Source of the DNA: DASUXY01 sp036377675
GTDB taxonomy: Bacteria; Bacillota; Bacilli; Bacillales; Amphibacillaceae
NCBI GenBank assembly: GCA_036377675.1
Contig: DASUXY010000017.1
Location: forward strand, 62,001 to 126,000
DNA: 64,000 nucleotides
Direction of reading: 5' to 3'
Below are positions 41,420 to 50,130 of the stretch, piece after piece (position 1 is the first letter of the stretch; the number at the start of each line of letters is the position of its first letter). The notes under the pieces were generated by a model. That model saw only the letters and a list, made by a program, of their open reading frames with translations. It ran no database searches and was not told the DNA's origin. The position numbers and the translations under genes were made by a program.

Positions 41420-43426
41420 CTATTTTTCTATTAAAGATTTAACATTTTTAACGACTTCTTCGACGGTGAACCCATATTCTTCTACAACTTGATTGCCCGG
41501 GGCTGAAGCTCCAAATGTATGAATTCCCATGATGATTCCGTCATCCCCTACATAACGTTCCCAACCGAATGGAGATGCCATTTCAATGCCAACTCGTTTC
41601 TTCACTTCAGGAGGTAAAATCTTCTGTTTATATTTGTCATCTTGTTCTTCGAAACGGTCCCACGCGGGCATACTTACCACACGGACAGCAATTCCTTCGT
41701 CTTGAAGGACTTTTTGAGCAGCTATTGCCAATTGTACTTCGGATCCTGTCGCTAACAATAAGGCATCGGGGGTTTTTTCCGCCGCTTCACGAATGATATA
41801 GGCGCCTTTTTTCACACCTTCATACGCTTTTTCTTTCGTTCCTTCTAGTGTCGGTAAATTTTGCCGCGTTAAAACGAGAGCAGTTGGCTTCGTAGTAGAT
41901 TGTAAGGCTAGACGCCATGCTGCTTGTGTTTCGTTCCCATCGGCTGGACGAATGACACTTAAGTTTGGCATCGCACGAAGTGATGGAAGCTGTTCGATTG
42001 GTTCATGCGTCGGACCGTCTTCCCCAACAGCTATTGAATCGTGGGTAAATACATACGTAACAGGCATTTTCATGAGCGCTGAGAGACGTACAGCCGGACG
42101 TAAGTAATCACTAAAGACGAAAAATGTGCCTACATATGCTTTTAGTCCGCCATGAAGAGCGATTCCATTTAAAGCGGCAGCCATTGCAAATTCACGTACA
42201 CCGAACCAAATATTTCTACCAGCGTAATTCGTACGCGAAAAGTCTTCGCCACCATCAATGTATGTTTTATTGGATCCAGCTAAATCAGCACTTCCTCCGA
42301 AGAAGTATGGAACAGATGTAGCGATTCCGTTTAATATTTCACCAGAAGCAGCTCGGGTTGCAAGTTCATCTTTTCCAGGCTCATATAGAGGAAGATTTTC
42401 ATCCCATCCTTCAGGTAATTTTCCTTCCATTGCAAGTTCAAGTTGCTTAGCCTCTTCTGGATAAGTCTCTTTATAAGTTTTAAACTTCTCATTCCATGCT
42501 TGCTCAAGCTGTTGTCCTTTTTGAACAACTTTTTTATCGAAGTCTTCATAAACTTCATCAGGGACCGCAAATTCTTCATAGGTCCATTTATAATATTGTT
42601 TTGTTAAGCTCACTTCATCTGCACCGAGCGGAGCACCATGGGAAGCGGAAGAATCAGACTTATTCGGTGAACCATAACCAATGATTGTTTTTACTTCAAT
42701 GAGAGTTGGTTGGTCTTTATTTTGTTGTGCTGTTCGAATGGCTTGGCGTAGTTCATTCAAGTCATTTCCATCTTCAACACGCAATACTTGCCAGCCATAT
42801 GCTTCAAACCGCTTCTCAGTATGTTCCGTAAATGAACGGTCTAAATCACCATCTAATGAAATATCATTTGAATCGTAAAGAGCAATTAACTTGCCAAGCC
42901 CTAAATGGCCCGCTAATGAAGCTGCTTCATGTGAGATTCCTTCCATTAAATCACCATCACTGACGAGAGCATATGTATAATGGTCGATTATCGAATGATT
43001 CGGTTTATTATATGTCGCGGCTAAATGAGCCTCAGCCATCGCCATTCCAACAGCCATAGCTATACCTTGCCCCAGCGGACCTGTCGTTGCTTCTACGCCA
43101 TCTGTATCATGCACCTCAGGGTGTCCGGGTGTGTTTGATCCCCATTGACGGAAGTTTTTAATGTCATCAAGCGTTACGTCATATCCTGATAAATGGAGCA
43201 GACCATATAACAGCATCGAACCATGACCAGCTGAAAGAACGAACCGATCACGGTTAAACCATTTTGAATGCTTCGGATTATGATTCATAAAATCTGTCCA
43301 CAACGTATATGCCATTGGCGCTGCTCCCATCGGAAGTCCTGGATGACCCGAGTTTGCTTTTTCAATAGCATCGATTGCTAACGTTCTTAGTGTATTGACC
43401 GATAATTGTTCAACATGTTCAGACAT
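41420..43426 (-). CDS. tkt: Transketolase
   Basis: The 668-aa thiamine-diphosphate enzyme moves two-carbon units in the pentose phosphate pathway. Clear marks: ANSGHPGLPMGAAPMAYTLW, LSAGHGSMLLYGLLHLSGYD, the ThDP motif SDGDLMEGISHEAASLAG, GFGSPNKS-like IGYGSPNKSDSSASHGAPLG, and THDSIAVGEDGPTHEPIEQL in the pyrimidine domain. Full length for the family. ATG behind GAAAGGGG. It lies between ynzC and sirA, its usual place in Bacillus. Confidence 0.96.
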   Translation of the reverse strand: MSEHVEQLSVNTLRTLAIDAIEKANSGHPGLPMGAAPMAYTLWTDFMNHNPKHSKWFNRDRFVLSAGHGSMLLYGLLHLSGYDVTLDDIKNFRQWGSNTPGHPEVHDTDGVEATTGPLGQGIAMAVGMAMAEAHLAATYNKPNHSIIDHYTYALVSDGDLMEGISHEAASLAGHLGLGKLIALYDSNDISLDGDLDRSFTEHTEKRFEAYGWQVLRVEDGNDLNELRQAIRTAQQNKDQPTLIEVKTIIGYGSPNKSDSSASHGAPLGADEVSLTKQYYKWTYEEFAVPDEVYEDFDKKVVQKGQQLEQAWNEKFKTYKETYPEEAKQLELAMEGKLPEGWDENLPLYEPGKDELATRAASGEILNGIATSVPYFFGGSADLAGSNKTYIDGGEDFSRTNYAGRNIWFGVREFAMAAALNGIALHGGLKAYVGTFFVFSDYLRPAVRLSALMKMPVTYVFTHDSIAVGEDGPTHEPIEQLPSLRAMPNLSVIRPADGNETQAAWRLALQSTTKPTALVLTRQNLPTLEGTKEKAYEGVKKGAYIIREAAEKTPDALLLATGSEVQLAIAAQKVLQDEGIAVRVVSMPAWDRFEEQDDKYKQKILPPEVKKRVGIEMASPFGWERYVGDDGIIMGIHTFGASAPGNQVVEEYGFTVEEVVKNVKSLIEK

Positions 43427-43627
43427 GTAGTTACCCCTTTCAATATTTCCTTGATTACTAAAATAATATTCAGCCTTATTTTATAATGAATAGTAGGCGA
43501 TAACAAGTTAAAGTGAAAACGTGCACATTGTTTCAATAAACAATGTCCATAAAAAGAACATCATCTATCTTTCATCATGTTTGTCCTTTATATAATGCCG
43601 AGCCCCCTATCCAAAGGGACGTACAAA

Positions 43628-43861
43628 CTAATGTTTTTTATTCCGTTCCTGCATATCTCTAACTTTTTTAGGTGTTACATCGTTACCTAATGGATCGATA
43701 ACAGTCATCGCCGTTAATTGATTTTTAAAAGATTGACGAACGTTTTTTAAATATTCTTTCCGAAGTTGCTGTTGTTCTTTTCGTTCAGAATCCGTTAACC
43801 CTTCTTTTTTTGCCTTTCGTGCAAGTGCATTAATTCGATTGAGCTTTTCATTCGTAAGCAC
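43628..43861 (-). CDS. ynzC: DUF896 protein (YnzC-like)
   Basis: The 77-aa helical protein begins LTNEKLNRINALARKAKKEG and continues LTDSERKEQQQLRKEYLKNV, then VIDPLGNDVTPKKVRDMQER. This is the DUF896/YnzC family, associated with the yneA SOS locus in B. subtilis; its biochemical role is unknown. GTG 43861 has AAGGAGG eight bases upstream and is preferred over TTG 43867. It follows the recombinase-like yneB with a terminator between them. Confidence 0.92.
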   Translation of the reverse strand: MLTNEKLNRINALARKAKKEGLTDSERKEQQQLRKEYLKNVRQSFKNQLTAMTVIDPLGNDVTPKKVRDMQERNKKH

Positions 43862-43943
43862 GAACAAACCCTCCTTCTTCTATCATTGGCAAACGATAAA
43901 AATGTATGTGAATTATTTCTTCTTTGCAATTGACTCATCAAAA

Positions 43944-43970
43944 AAGCAAGAACTACTGAAGTTCCCGCTT
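43944..43970 (-). terminator. Terminator of yneB
   Basis: AAGCAAGAACT and AGTTCCCGCTT form an 11-bp stem with two wobble pairs; seven T residues follow on the minus strand. Confidence 0.8.
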
Positions 43971-43999
43971 GTTTATCTTACCGTGACCTCACAATATAT

Positions 44000-44638
44000 T
44001 CAAGCATCTCGATACTCTTGATATCTTCGATGAATCGTAGCCTTAGAGACGTCATATCCTAACCCATTTAAAACGGCTGTAATTTCCGCAAATGTCAACT
44101 CCTTTTCTCGTAAGCGTACAACTTCTTCAATAGGGAATGATTTTCTTTCTCTGCCCGGGGCTTGATGGCGATTGGAAAGATTTTTCGATGGATCGTAACC
44201 TTCACGAATCGATTTTTTCATGCCTCGTTTAATTTTCATATTATGAATTTTTCGCTGATATTCTTCAACTATACTTACGATTTGTAAAACCATCGAATCC
44301 GATTCAGACATTTCTAATTCCCCATTATGAATTGCAGTATAAATCACCACTCCTAATTTATTTAGTTGATGGTAAAGAGCAATTTTTGTGTTGCCCCTTC
44401 CAAGTCTTGTTTCATCTTGAATGAGCAAGCAATTTGCTTCTTTATTCGAGAAAAGTTCTAACATGTGAAAGACCCCTTCTCGTTCGATATCGTATCCACT
44501 AGCTTGTTCAGAAATAGTCTGTACGATATGAATTCCACGCTTGCGTGCAATATTTTCTAATTCTTCTTGTTGTCTAATTAATGACGTTTCCTGGGTCTGT
44601 TTATTTGTACTTACCCGACAATAAATAACAGCTTTCAC
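44000..44638 (-). CDS. yneB: Resolvase-type serine recombinase domain protein (YneB-like)
   Basis: The 212-aa protein has a serine-recombinase catalytic domain: AVIYCRVSTNKQTQETSLIR with the nucleophile Ser in RVST, the ISEQASGYDIERE loop, LLIQDETRLGRGNTKIALYH, and a C-terminal helix-turn-helix (TFAEITAVLNGLGYDVSKAT). No recombination site or mobile element surrounds it. It occupies the position of yneB in the LexA-controlled yneA-yneB-ynzC operon, so it is a resident gene, not a transposon. The target is unknown. Start GTG/ATG region follows AGGAGTCGGACATC. Confidence 0.9.
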   Translation of the reverse strand: MKAVIYCRVSTNKQTQETSLIRQQEELENIARKRGIHIVQTISEQASGYDIEREGVFHMLELFSNKEANCLLIQDETRLGRGNTKIALYHQLNKLGVVIYTAIHNGELEMSESDSMVLQIVSIVEEYQRKIHNMKIKRGMKKSIREGYDPSKNLSNRHQAPGRERKSFPIEEVVRLREKELTFAEITAVLNGLGYDVSKATIHRRYQEYRDA

Positions 44639-44670
44639 GATGTCCGACTCCTATAGATGATTTATAAAGT

Positions 44671-44763
44671 TTATGCAGTGATCAATGAAATATATAATAA
44701 TATAATCGTTAATATAAAAGCAATCAAATAAAAAAGATCGGTTTTTGAAATTCCCCGAAACAT
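44671..44763 (-). CDS. 30-aa membrane peptide in the SOS cell-division-inhibitor (yneA) position
   Basis: From ATG 44763 (AAAGGA eight bases upstream) the product is MFRGISKTDL followed by a 20-residue hydrophobic helix ending ITA. It sits where B. subtilis has yneA, upstream of yneB and divergent from lexA, behind a promoter with a LexA box in the spacer. B. subtilis YneA is about 105 aa with a membrane helix plus a LysM domain; here only 32 nt separate the stop from yneB, so no LysM part can exist. ATG 44772 is an alternative start. A role in SOS division arrest is inference from position and control. Confidence 0.7.
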   Translation of the reverse strand: MFRGISKTDLFYLIAFILTIILLYISLITA

Positions 44764-44788
44764 CTTCGTCATCCTTTCAACTTTTATA

Positions 44789-44802
44789 GGAACTTGCGTT
44801 CT
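44789..44802. promoter_or_regulatory. LexA box 1 (yneA side)
   Basis: GGAACTTGCGTTCT has a perfect GAAC-N4-GTTC core. It lies in the 5' leader of the membrane-peptide gene, about 26 bases before its start. Confidence 0.65.
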
Positions 44803-44809
44803 GTTTCTA

Positions 44810-44837
44810 AGTATAATCGAACATATGATCTTGTCAA
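44810..44837 (-). promoter_or_regulatory. Promoter of the yneA-position operon with LexA box 2
   Basis: On the minus strand TTGACA (44832-44837) and TATACT (44810-44815) are separated by 16 bases. CGAACATATGATCT at 44818-44831, 12 of 14 positions to the Bacillus LexA consensus CGAACRNRYGTTYC as I recall it, fills the spacer, so LexA would block this promoter. Confidence 0.8.
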
Positions 44838-44845
44838 GGGTGTTT

Positions 44846-44859
44846 CGAACGAATGTTTG
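44846..44859. promoter_or_regulatory. LexA box 3 (lexA side)
   Basis: CGAACGAATGTTTG fits 13 of 14 consensus positions and lies 63 nt before lexA, where autoregulation is expected. Three boxes in this intergenic region recall the B. subtilis yneA-lexA arrangement. Confidence 0.82.
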
Positions 44860-44921
44860 CTTTTCCATATTTAACATGGTAAGCTTGTTTTAATAAATAT
44901 TATGTGCGAGGTGTACGATCA

Positions 44922-45545
44922 ATGACTAAAATCTCAAAACGACAAGAAGCCATTCTTGCTTTTATTAAAGATGAAGTACACACGAAAGGCTATCCTCCAT
45001 CGGTAAGAGAAATTGCAGTAGCAGTCGGTCTTGCATCTAGCTCTACTGTTCATGGCCACTTATCACGATTGGAAAATAAAGGGTATATACGTAGGGATCC
45101 AACAAAACCTCGAGCGATTGAAATTTTAGATCGAGCTGAAGATAGTAATATTCCGAAAGATAAAGCTAGGTATGCCCCGTTGATTGGAAAAGTTACGGCG
45201 GGACTTCCGATTACAGCTGTAGAAAATATCGAAGAGTTCATTCCTATCCCAAGTTCAACTGCCCATGCAAGCGATAATCTATTCGTCTTATCTGTTGTTG
45301 GGGAAAGCATGATCGAAGCGGGAATATATGATGGGGACCTCGTTATCGTAAAACAACAAAACACGGCTGAAAATGGTGATATTGTCGTTGCGATGACGGA
45401 AGATGATGAAGCAACGGTGAAACGTTTTTTTAAAGAGTCCGATCATATTCGATTACAACCGGAAAATGAGGCGATGGACCCACTCATCTACAACAACGTG
45501 ACAATTTTAGGTAAAGTGATTGGATTATATCGAACCATTACATAA
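44922..45545 (+). CDS. lexA: SOS repressor LexA
   Basis: The 207-aa repressor has the winged helix-turn-helix (GYPPSVREIAVAVGLASSST), the Ala-Gly autocleavage site in KVTAGLPITAVE, the catalytic Ser in VVGESMIEAGIYDGD and the catalytic Lys in EATVKRFFKE. RecA filaments on single-stranded DNA trigger self-cleavage. ATG 44922 has GCGAGGTG upstream; the ORF opens six codons earlier without a site. LexA boxes lie directly upstream and before recA at 61.9 kb, giving a complete circuit in the window. Confidence 0.96.
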   Translation: MTKISKRQEAILAFIKDEVHTKGYPPSVREIAVAVGLASSSTVHGHLSRLENKGYIRRDPTKPRAIEILDRAEDSNIPKDKARYAPLIGKVTAGLPITAVENIEEFIPIPSSTAHASDNLFVLSVVGESMIEAGIYDGDLVIVKQQNTAENGDIVVAMTEDDEATVKRFFKESDHIRLQPENEAMDPLIYNNVTILGKVIGLYRTIT

Positions 45546-45604
45546 TATAGATGCACTCATCAACGGGGTTATGAAGCTGTTCTTTCCTACGTTTTCGTAA
45601 AAAC

Positions 45605-45656
45605 AAAAGACAAGACATGGGGGTAGTTTAAATTACTCCTTTTGTCTTGTCTTAAA
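45605..45656. terminator. Bidirectional terminator between lexA and hflX
   Basis: AAAAGACAAGAC pairs with GTCTTGTCTT, and inside it GGGGTAG pairs with TTACTCC. Convergent genes lie on both sides. The remaining ~70 nt hold nothing recognisable. Confidence 0.8.
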
Positions 45657-45728
45657 ACAGGACTTATCTCTTACATGGCGCCATCATCATGTGTCTTCAT
45701 TCGCCATCAATATTTTATTGTATTTTAG

Positions 45729-46970
45729 TTACGAGTGTTCATGCAACAACTTTTGTAGTGGATGTTCAGGACGCATAAAACCATATACTTTGTACGTATT
45801 TGTAGATGCATCGAAAGAACGATCTTCGATTATTGTTTCGCAAGTTAATCGATGAAGCATTTTCCCTTCATTCGGATTCAATTCGATGACATACCGATCC
45901 CATATCTGTCGTAAAATGTGTTCGATTTGTACAGCTAATTTGTGTAAATCTCCATCATTTAAAGCACTCATTACAATATTCGGATGATGCATCGGTATGA
46001 ATGATTCCTGTAGTAAATCCCTTTTATTGTATACGGTTAGCATCGGAATTTTGTCAGCACCCAATACTTTTAATTGCTTTAATACAGTCGTTTGCTGTTG
46101 TTGTAAATCTTCATCGGAGCTGTCGACGACGTGTAACAAAAAGTCAGCTTCTGTAACTTCTTCTAATGTTGACCGGAAAGCTGCGATAAGGGTCGTTGGC
46201 AACTCTTGAATAAAACCGACTGTATCGGTTACGAGTGCTTGAAAACCAGAAGGTAAGCGGATTTTTCTTGATAAAGGATCTAACGTAGCAAATAACCGGT
46301 CTTCTTCCAATGATTCACTCTCAGTTAAACGATTAAACAAAGTCGATTTACCAGCATTTGTATAACCAACGATAGCAATTTGAAAAACTTTATTCATCTT
46401 TCGTCGCTTTCGATACTGTTCTCTCTGTTCAACGACAACTTTAAGCTTGCGTTTTATATCATGGATCTTTTGCCGAATGTGCCTTTGGTCCGTTTCTAAT
46501 TTCGTCTCTCCAGGACCTCTCGTACCGATTCCACCACCTAAACGAGATAATTCAACACCTTTTCCATGCAGTCTCGGTAACATATATTCAAGTTGAGCGA
46601 GTTCTACTTGTAGTTGACCTTCTTTCGTTTTCGCTCGTCTTGCAAATATATCCAAAATTAATTGACTACGATCAATGATTCGCACTTCCAAATGATTGCT
46701 CAAGTTTCTCAATTGCCCAGGAGATAATTCATCATTGGAGATTACTAAATGAATATTTAACTGTTCAATGTATTGTTTAATTTCTTCAACTTTTCCTGTT
46801 CCCATATAAAGAGCTGGCTCGATTTGATTCCTTTTTTGAGTAATTATTTTTTTTACGGTACCTCCGGCTGTTTTCGTTAAGGAAACTAACTCTTCTAACG
46901 ATGATTCAAAACGACGCTCTTCTATATGTTGTTGTTTTACTGCTATAATGAGTACGTGCTCTGTCGCCAT
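45729..46970 (-). CDS. hflX: Ribosome-associated GTPase HflX
   Basis: The 413-aa protein splits stalled or stressed ribosomes. It has the N-terminal HflX domain (ALYMGTGKVEEIKQYIEQL, NDELSPGQLRNLSN, RSQLILDIFARRAKTKEGQL), the glycine-rich linker LSRLGGGIGTRGPGETKLET, and the G domain with GYTNAGKSTLFNRL near residue 203, DTVGF and NKRD. Order spoVK-hflX is as in B. subtilis (ynbA). There glnR and glnA lie further on; here lexA follows directly. Confidence 0.95.
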   Translation of the reverse strand: MATEHVLIIAVKQQHIEERRFESSLEELVSLTKTAGGTVKKIITQKRNQIEPALYMGTGKVEEIKQYIEQLNIHLVISNDELSPGQLRNLSNHLEVRIIDRSQLILDIFARRAKTKEGQLQVELAQLEYMLPRLHGKGVELSRLGGGIGTRGPGETKLETDQRHIRQKIHDIKRKLKVVVEQREQYRKRRKMNKVFQIAIVGYTNAGKSTLFNRLTESESLEEDRLFATLDPLSRKIRLPSGFQALVTDTVGFIQELPTTLIAAFRSTLEEVTEADFLLHVVDSSDEDLQQQQTTVLKQLKVLGADKIPMLTVYNKRDLLQESFIPMHHPNIVMSALNDGDLHKLAVQIEHILRQIWDRYVIELNPNEGKMLHRLTCETIIEDRSFDASTNTYKVYGFMRPEHPLQKLLHEHS

Positions 46971-47116
46971 AATTATATTAACCTCTTTCCTTTCTCTTAC
47001 GGACTACCTTACCTTCTACATCATAATATGCTATTTGAAAATAATCAAAAATACTTTTTACTGAAACAATTCATATTGACAGTGATCTCCTAAATGCCAT
47101 CTAAAGACTGTTACCT

Positions 47117-48037
47117 TTACTCATCAAATGTTAGATCACTGCTCGTTAAATGAATTAAATCTTCTTTAGAAAATTGATTTTGGTCCAATAAGCGAATAGC
47201 ATGCATGCGCACAGCACGCTCGATGAGATTACGAATGTAACGGGCATTGGAAAAATTGCCATACGTTTGTTCACGTCGTTTATATAAGTAATTTTTTAAT
47301 TTCCATTCTGCATCGTTTGTTAACTGATATTCTCGTTCAGCCGCCATTTGCTTGGCTATTTCCATTAACTCATTGACATCGTAATCTGGAAAATCCAATA
47401 TAAATGGAAATCGTGATTGTAAACCCGGGTTTAGTAATAAAAAGCGTTCCATTTCAGACGGATACCCCGCGAGAATTAATACGAAATCATTGTGGTGATC
47501 TTCCATATGTTTAACGAGTGTATCAATCGCTTCTTTACCAAAGTCTTTTTCTCCGCCACGTGCCAACGAATAAGCTTCATCAACAAATAAAATACCACCT
47601 ATCGATTTTTGAATCATTGAACGGGTTTTTTGTGCTGTTTGCCCGATATATTCACCAACTAAATCAGCTCGTTCTGCTTCAATAAAATGGCCTTTTGACA
47701 AAAGATTCATATCATAATACAGCTTCGCTAGTTTTCGAGCCATCGTTGTTTTTCCAGTTCCTGGGTTTCCTTTAAATAACATGTGAAGCACTTGCTTCGT
47801 ACATTGTAACCCGGATTGTTTTCGCTTTTGATTGACAACAATTGTCGCATATATTTCGCGAATTGTTTGCTTTAGTGTTTCCATCCCAACAAAGGAAGCA
47901 AGTTCTTCATCAATCCGTGAAAAAGGATTGTTTTTTTCACGATGGATATTCACACGTTTTTGTGAATGAATCGATTGTTTTTCATGCAATACGATATTAA
48001 TTTGTCCTTTTTTATGTTGCAAGTTCTGAGTTTTCAC
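47117..48037 (-). CDS. spoVK: Stage V sporulation protein K, AAA+ ATPase
   Basis: The 306-aa mother-cell ATPase is of the CbbX/SpoVK type. Walker A is FKGNPGTGKTTMARKLAKLY, Walker B is GGILFVDEAYSLARGGEKDF, with ERADLVGEYIGQTAQKTRSM between them and an arginine-rich C-terminal sensor (FSNARYIRNLIERAVRMHAI). It is needed for spore maturation in B. subtilis. GTG 48037 follows AGGAG by seven bases; the ORF opens seven codons earlier. The 285-nt upstream gap probably contains a sporulation-sigma promoter, but I cannot identify it. Confidence 0.93.
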   Translation of the reverse strand: MKTQNLQHKKGQINIVLHEKQSIHSQKRVNIHREKNNPFSRIDEELASFVGMETLKQTIREIYATIVVNQKRKQSGLQCTKQVLHMLFKGNPGTGKTTMARKLAKLYYDMNLLSKGHFIEAERADLVGEYIGQTAQKTRSMIQKSIGGILFVDEAYSLARGGEKDFGKEAIDTLVKHMEDHHNDFVLILAGYPSEMERFLLLNPGLQSRFPFILDFPDYDVNELMEIAKQMAAEREYQLTNDAEWKLKNYLYKRREQTYGNFSNARYIRNLIERAVRMHAIRLLDQNQFSKEDLIHLTSSDLTFDE

Positions 48038-48285
48038 ATCATCACTCCTCTGCCGCACTTAACCCGAATGAATGGATAGCTACACATCGTTTCCAAATTT
48101 CAACGAATGATCTGACCGACAACGATAAGTGATACGACGAGGAAGATCCATTCATTGAAATGATTTATTGAAAACGAAGAGATGTTTCAATGTAGTATAC
48201 GTTAAACGAGAAAAAGTTGTGACATATGCCTAAGTTAACGTACGTTTATAGGTAAAAAAGTGATGATCGTAAAACTTTATAAAAA

Positions 48286-48312
48286 AACGAACGCTAATTG
48301 TACGCGCTCGTT
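48286..48312 (-). terminator. Terminator of hfq
   Basis: AACGAACGC and GCGCTCGTT form a nine-base stem with one wobble pair; the minus strand continues into seven T residues. Confidence 0.85.
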
Positions 48313-48323
48313 CTTCTCTCACT

Positions 48324-48551
48324 TTAAGGTTCTTTTTCAAGAGTGACATTTTTAACAGGGGCAAATGTTGAAATCGCATGTTTAAAAATGAGTTGTTGTT
48401 TCCCGTCTGTTTCCAATAACACTGTGAAGTTATCAAACGCTTTAATCGTTCCCCTTAATTGGAATCCATTTGTTAAAAAAACAGTTACTGAAATGTGATT
48501 TTTTCTTAATTGATTCAAGTAATGATCTTGAATATTTACCGTTTGTGCCAT
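48324..48551 (-). CDS. hfq: RNA chaperone Hfq
   Basis: The 75-aa protein forms hexameric rings that bind small RNAs and mRNA. It has the Sm1 motif (LRKNHISVTVFLTNGFQLRG with IKAFDNFTVLLE) and the Sm2 motif QLIFKHAISTFAP, with the KHAIS stretch in the U-binding pore. AAGAGGAGGACATACG precedes ATG. It follows miaA by 55 nt, the common Firmicute arrangement. Confidence 0.96.
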   Translation of the reverse strand: MAQTVNIQDHYLNQLRKNHISVTVFLTNGFQLRGTIKAFDNFTVLLETDGKQQLIFKHAISTFAPVKNVTLEKEP

Positions 48552-48606
48552 CGTATGTCCTCCTCTTTTCTATCTGTTGCATGAAAACCATATACATATA
48601 TTAGTT

Positions 48607-49542
48607 CTACTTATCTTGTAAGAATCCTTCTATATCTTTTAAAATAATTGTAAATTTATTATAAATGGTTTCGGGATGAAGTGAATACCAATCGACATCC
48701 AGTTTATTTTTGAACCACGTATATTGACGTTTTGCATATCTGCGAGAGTTTCGTTTTAGCAATTCAACAGACCGTTCAAGACTTTGCTCTCCTTTAAAAT
48801 AAGGTATAAATTCTTTGTATCCAATTGCTTTCATCGATTGGCAATTTTCTAATCCTTGATCGAAAAAATATTTTACTTCTTCTAAAAGTCCATCGTTCAT
48901 CATTTGATCGACCCGGTTGTTAATTCGTTCGTATAAAATTTTACGATCCATCCGAAGACCGATTAATTTCATATGATAGGGCGATTGTTTCTGTTGTTTT
49001 TCATGGTATTCGCTCATCGTTAAACCAGTGGTCTTATATACTTCGAGAGCGCGAATCACTCGACGATGATTGTTCGGATGAATCTTTTTAGCCTGTTGGG
49101 GATCAATCTCTTGAAGACGATGATAAAGCGGCATAACTCCTTCCTCTTTAATTTGTTCTTCTAACCTTTTCGTTAATTGTTCATCCCGTTTTTGCTTTGA
49201 AAAATTGTAATCGTACACAATAGATTGTATGTAAAGACCGCTACCCCCTACGATGATGGGTAGCTTATTTCTGGATGAAATATCTTTTATGTATTCCTTC
49301 ACAGATTGTTGAAAATCAACGACGGAAAATGGTTCATCCGGCTGTTTACAATCAATCATATAGTGGGGAATATTTCGCATTTCCGATGGTGTAATTTTAG
49401 CTGTTCCTATGTCCATACCTTTATAAACTTGCATCGAATCCCCACTAATGATTTCCCCATTGAAAGTCTCGGCAACTTCGATACTAAGTTTTGTTTTTCC
49501 AACTGCTGTCGGTCCAACGATTGCGATGACTGTCTGCTTCAT
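48607..49542 (-). CDS. miaA: tRNA dimethylallyltransferase MiaA
   Basis: The 311-aa enzyme adds a dimethylallyl group to A37 of tRNAs reading UNN codons. P-loop GPTAVGKTKLSIEVAE, then SGDSMQVYKGMDIGTAKI, GGSGLYIQSIVYDY, and SMKAIGYKEFIPYFKG with RRYAKRQYTWFKN in the C-terminal tRNA-binding part. Its partner MiaB, which adds the methylthio group, is encoded at 55.9-57.5 kb. Confidence 0.95.
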   Translation of the reverse strand: MKQTVIAIVGPTAVGKTKLSIEVAETFNGEIISGDSMQVYKGMDIGTAKITPSEMRNIPHYMIDCKQPDEPFSVVDFQQSVKEYIKDISSRNKLPIIVGGSGLYIQSIVYDYNFSKQKRDEQLTKRLEEQIKEEGVMPLYHRLQEIDPQQAKKIHPNNHRRVIRALEVYKTTGLTMSEYHEKQQKQSPYHMKLIGLRMDRKILYERINNRVDQMMNDGLLEEVKYFFDQGLENCQSMKAIGYKEFIPYFKGEQSLERSVELLKRNSRRYAKRQYTWFKNKLDVDWYSLHPETIYNKFTIILKDIEGFLQDK

Positions 49543-49583
49543 ATATACTCCCCTAAATTTGTCTATTTGCTTAGCACTACAAT

Positions 49584-50039
49584 TTATTCATATGCCTGGT
49601 AAGCTGAAAGCATCCACATATACTTTTCATAACTGCCTTGTAACGATACGAGCATGTCTAACGTCGGTTCATCATTCATTTCGCTAGCTGCTGGTATGCC
49701 TACTTCCTTAATCTCCGTTACTATTTTCTGAAAATCATGATGTAATTGATTGATGATTTCATTTTCTTTATCATCTGCATTCGCTTCATCTAGAGTCGTT
49801 TCTTTCAAAAACTTTGTCATCGTTGCAACAGGCTTTCCACCGATCATTAAAATACGTTCAGCTATCGTATCGAGATTATTCGCAACTTCGGTGTAAAACG
49901 TTTCAAAGCGTTCGTGAAGCTCAAAAAAATGCCTTCCTTGAACAAACCAATGATAACGATGCAATTTTACATACATTACGAAATGATTAGACAGTAACTG
50001 ATTTAAAAAATTAATGTTATTTTTCTTTTTTTCATCCAT
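49584..50039 (-). CDS. dps: Dps/ferritin-like DNA-protection protein
   Basis: The 151-aa four-helix protein forms a dodecameric cage that oxidises and stores iron with peroxide. The ferroxidase ligands between subunits are recognisable in KLHRYHWFVQGRHFFELHER (His), FETFYTEVANNLDTIAERIL (Asp, Glu). Length is normal. It sits between mutL and miaA, where I do not recall it in B. subtilis, and reads in the same direction. No PerR box is evident upstream; a 10-bp hairpin is there instead. Iron/oxidative protection is family knowledge. Confidence 0.9.
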   Translation of the reverse strand: MDEKKKNNINFLNQLLSNHFVMYVKLHRYHWFVQGRHFFELHERFETFYTEVANNLDTIAERILMIGGKPVATMTKFLKETTLDEANADDKENEIINQLHHDFQKIVTEIKEVGIPAASEMNDEPTLDMLVSLQGSYEKYMWMLSAYQAYE

Positions 50040-50060
50040 TGTGTCATCACCTTTTCACAT

Positions 50061-50097
50061 AGTATGTGTGTTATCTGTGTAACGAGCACACACATAC
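50061..50097 (-). other. Stem-loop between mutL and dps
   Basis: GTATGTGTG and CACACATAC pair perfectly around a ~19-base loop. There is no T tract, so it is either a weak mutL terminator or part of the dps leader. Confidence 0.4.
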
Positions 50098-50130
50098 AAG
50101 CTTATACATAACACAATGGATTTATACATG

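Noticed and set aside
44000..44638. The YneB recombinase as evidence of a mobile element
   Set aside because: It stands in its standard place between the yneA position and ynzC, with no inverted repeats, target duplication or passenger genes.
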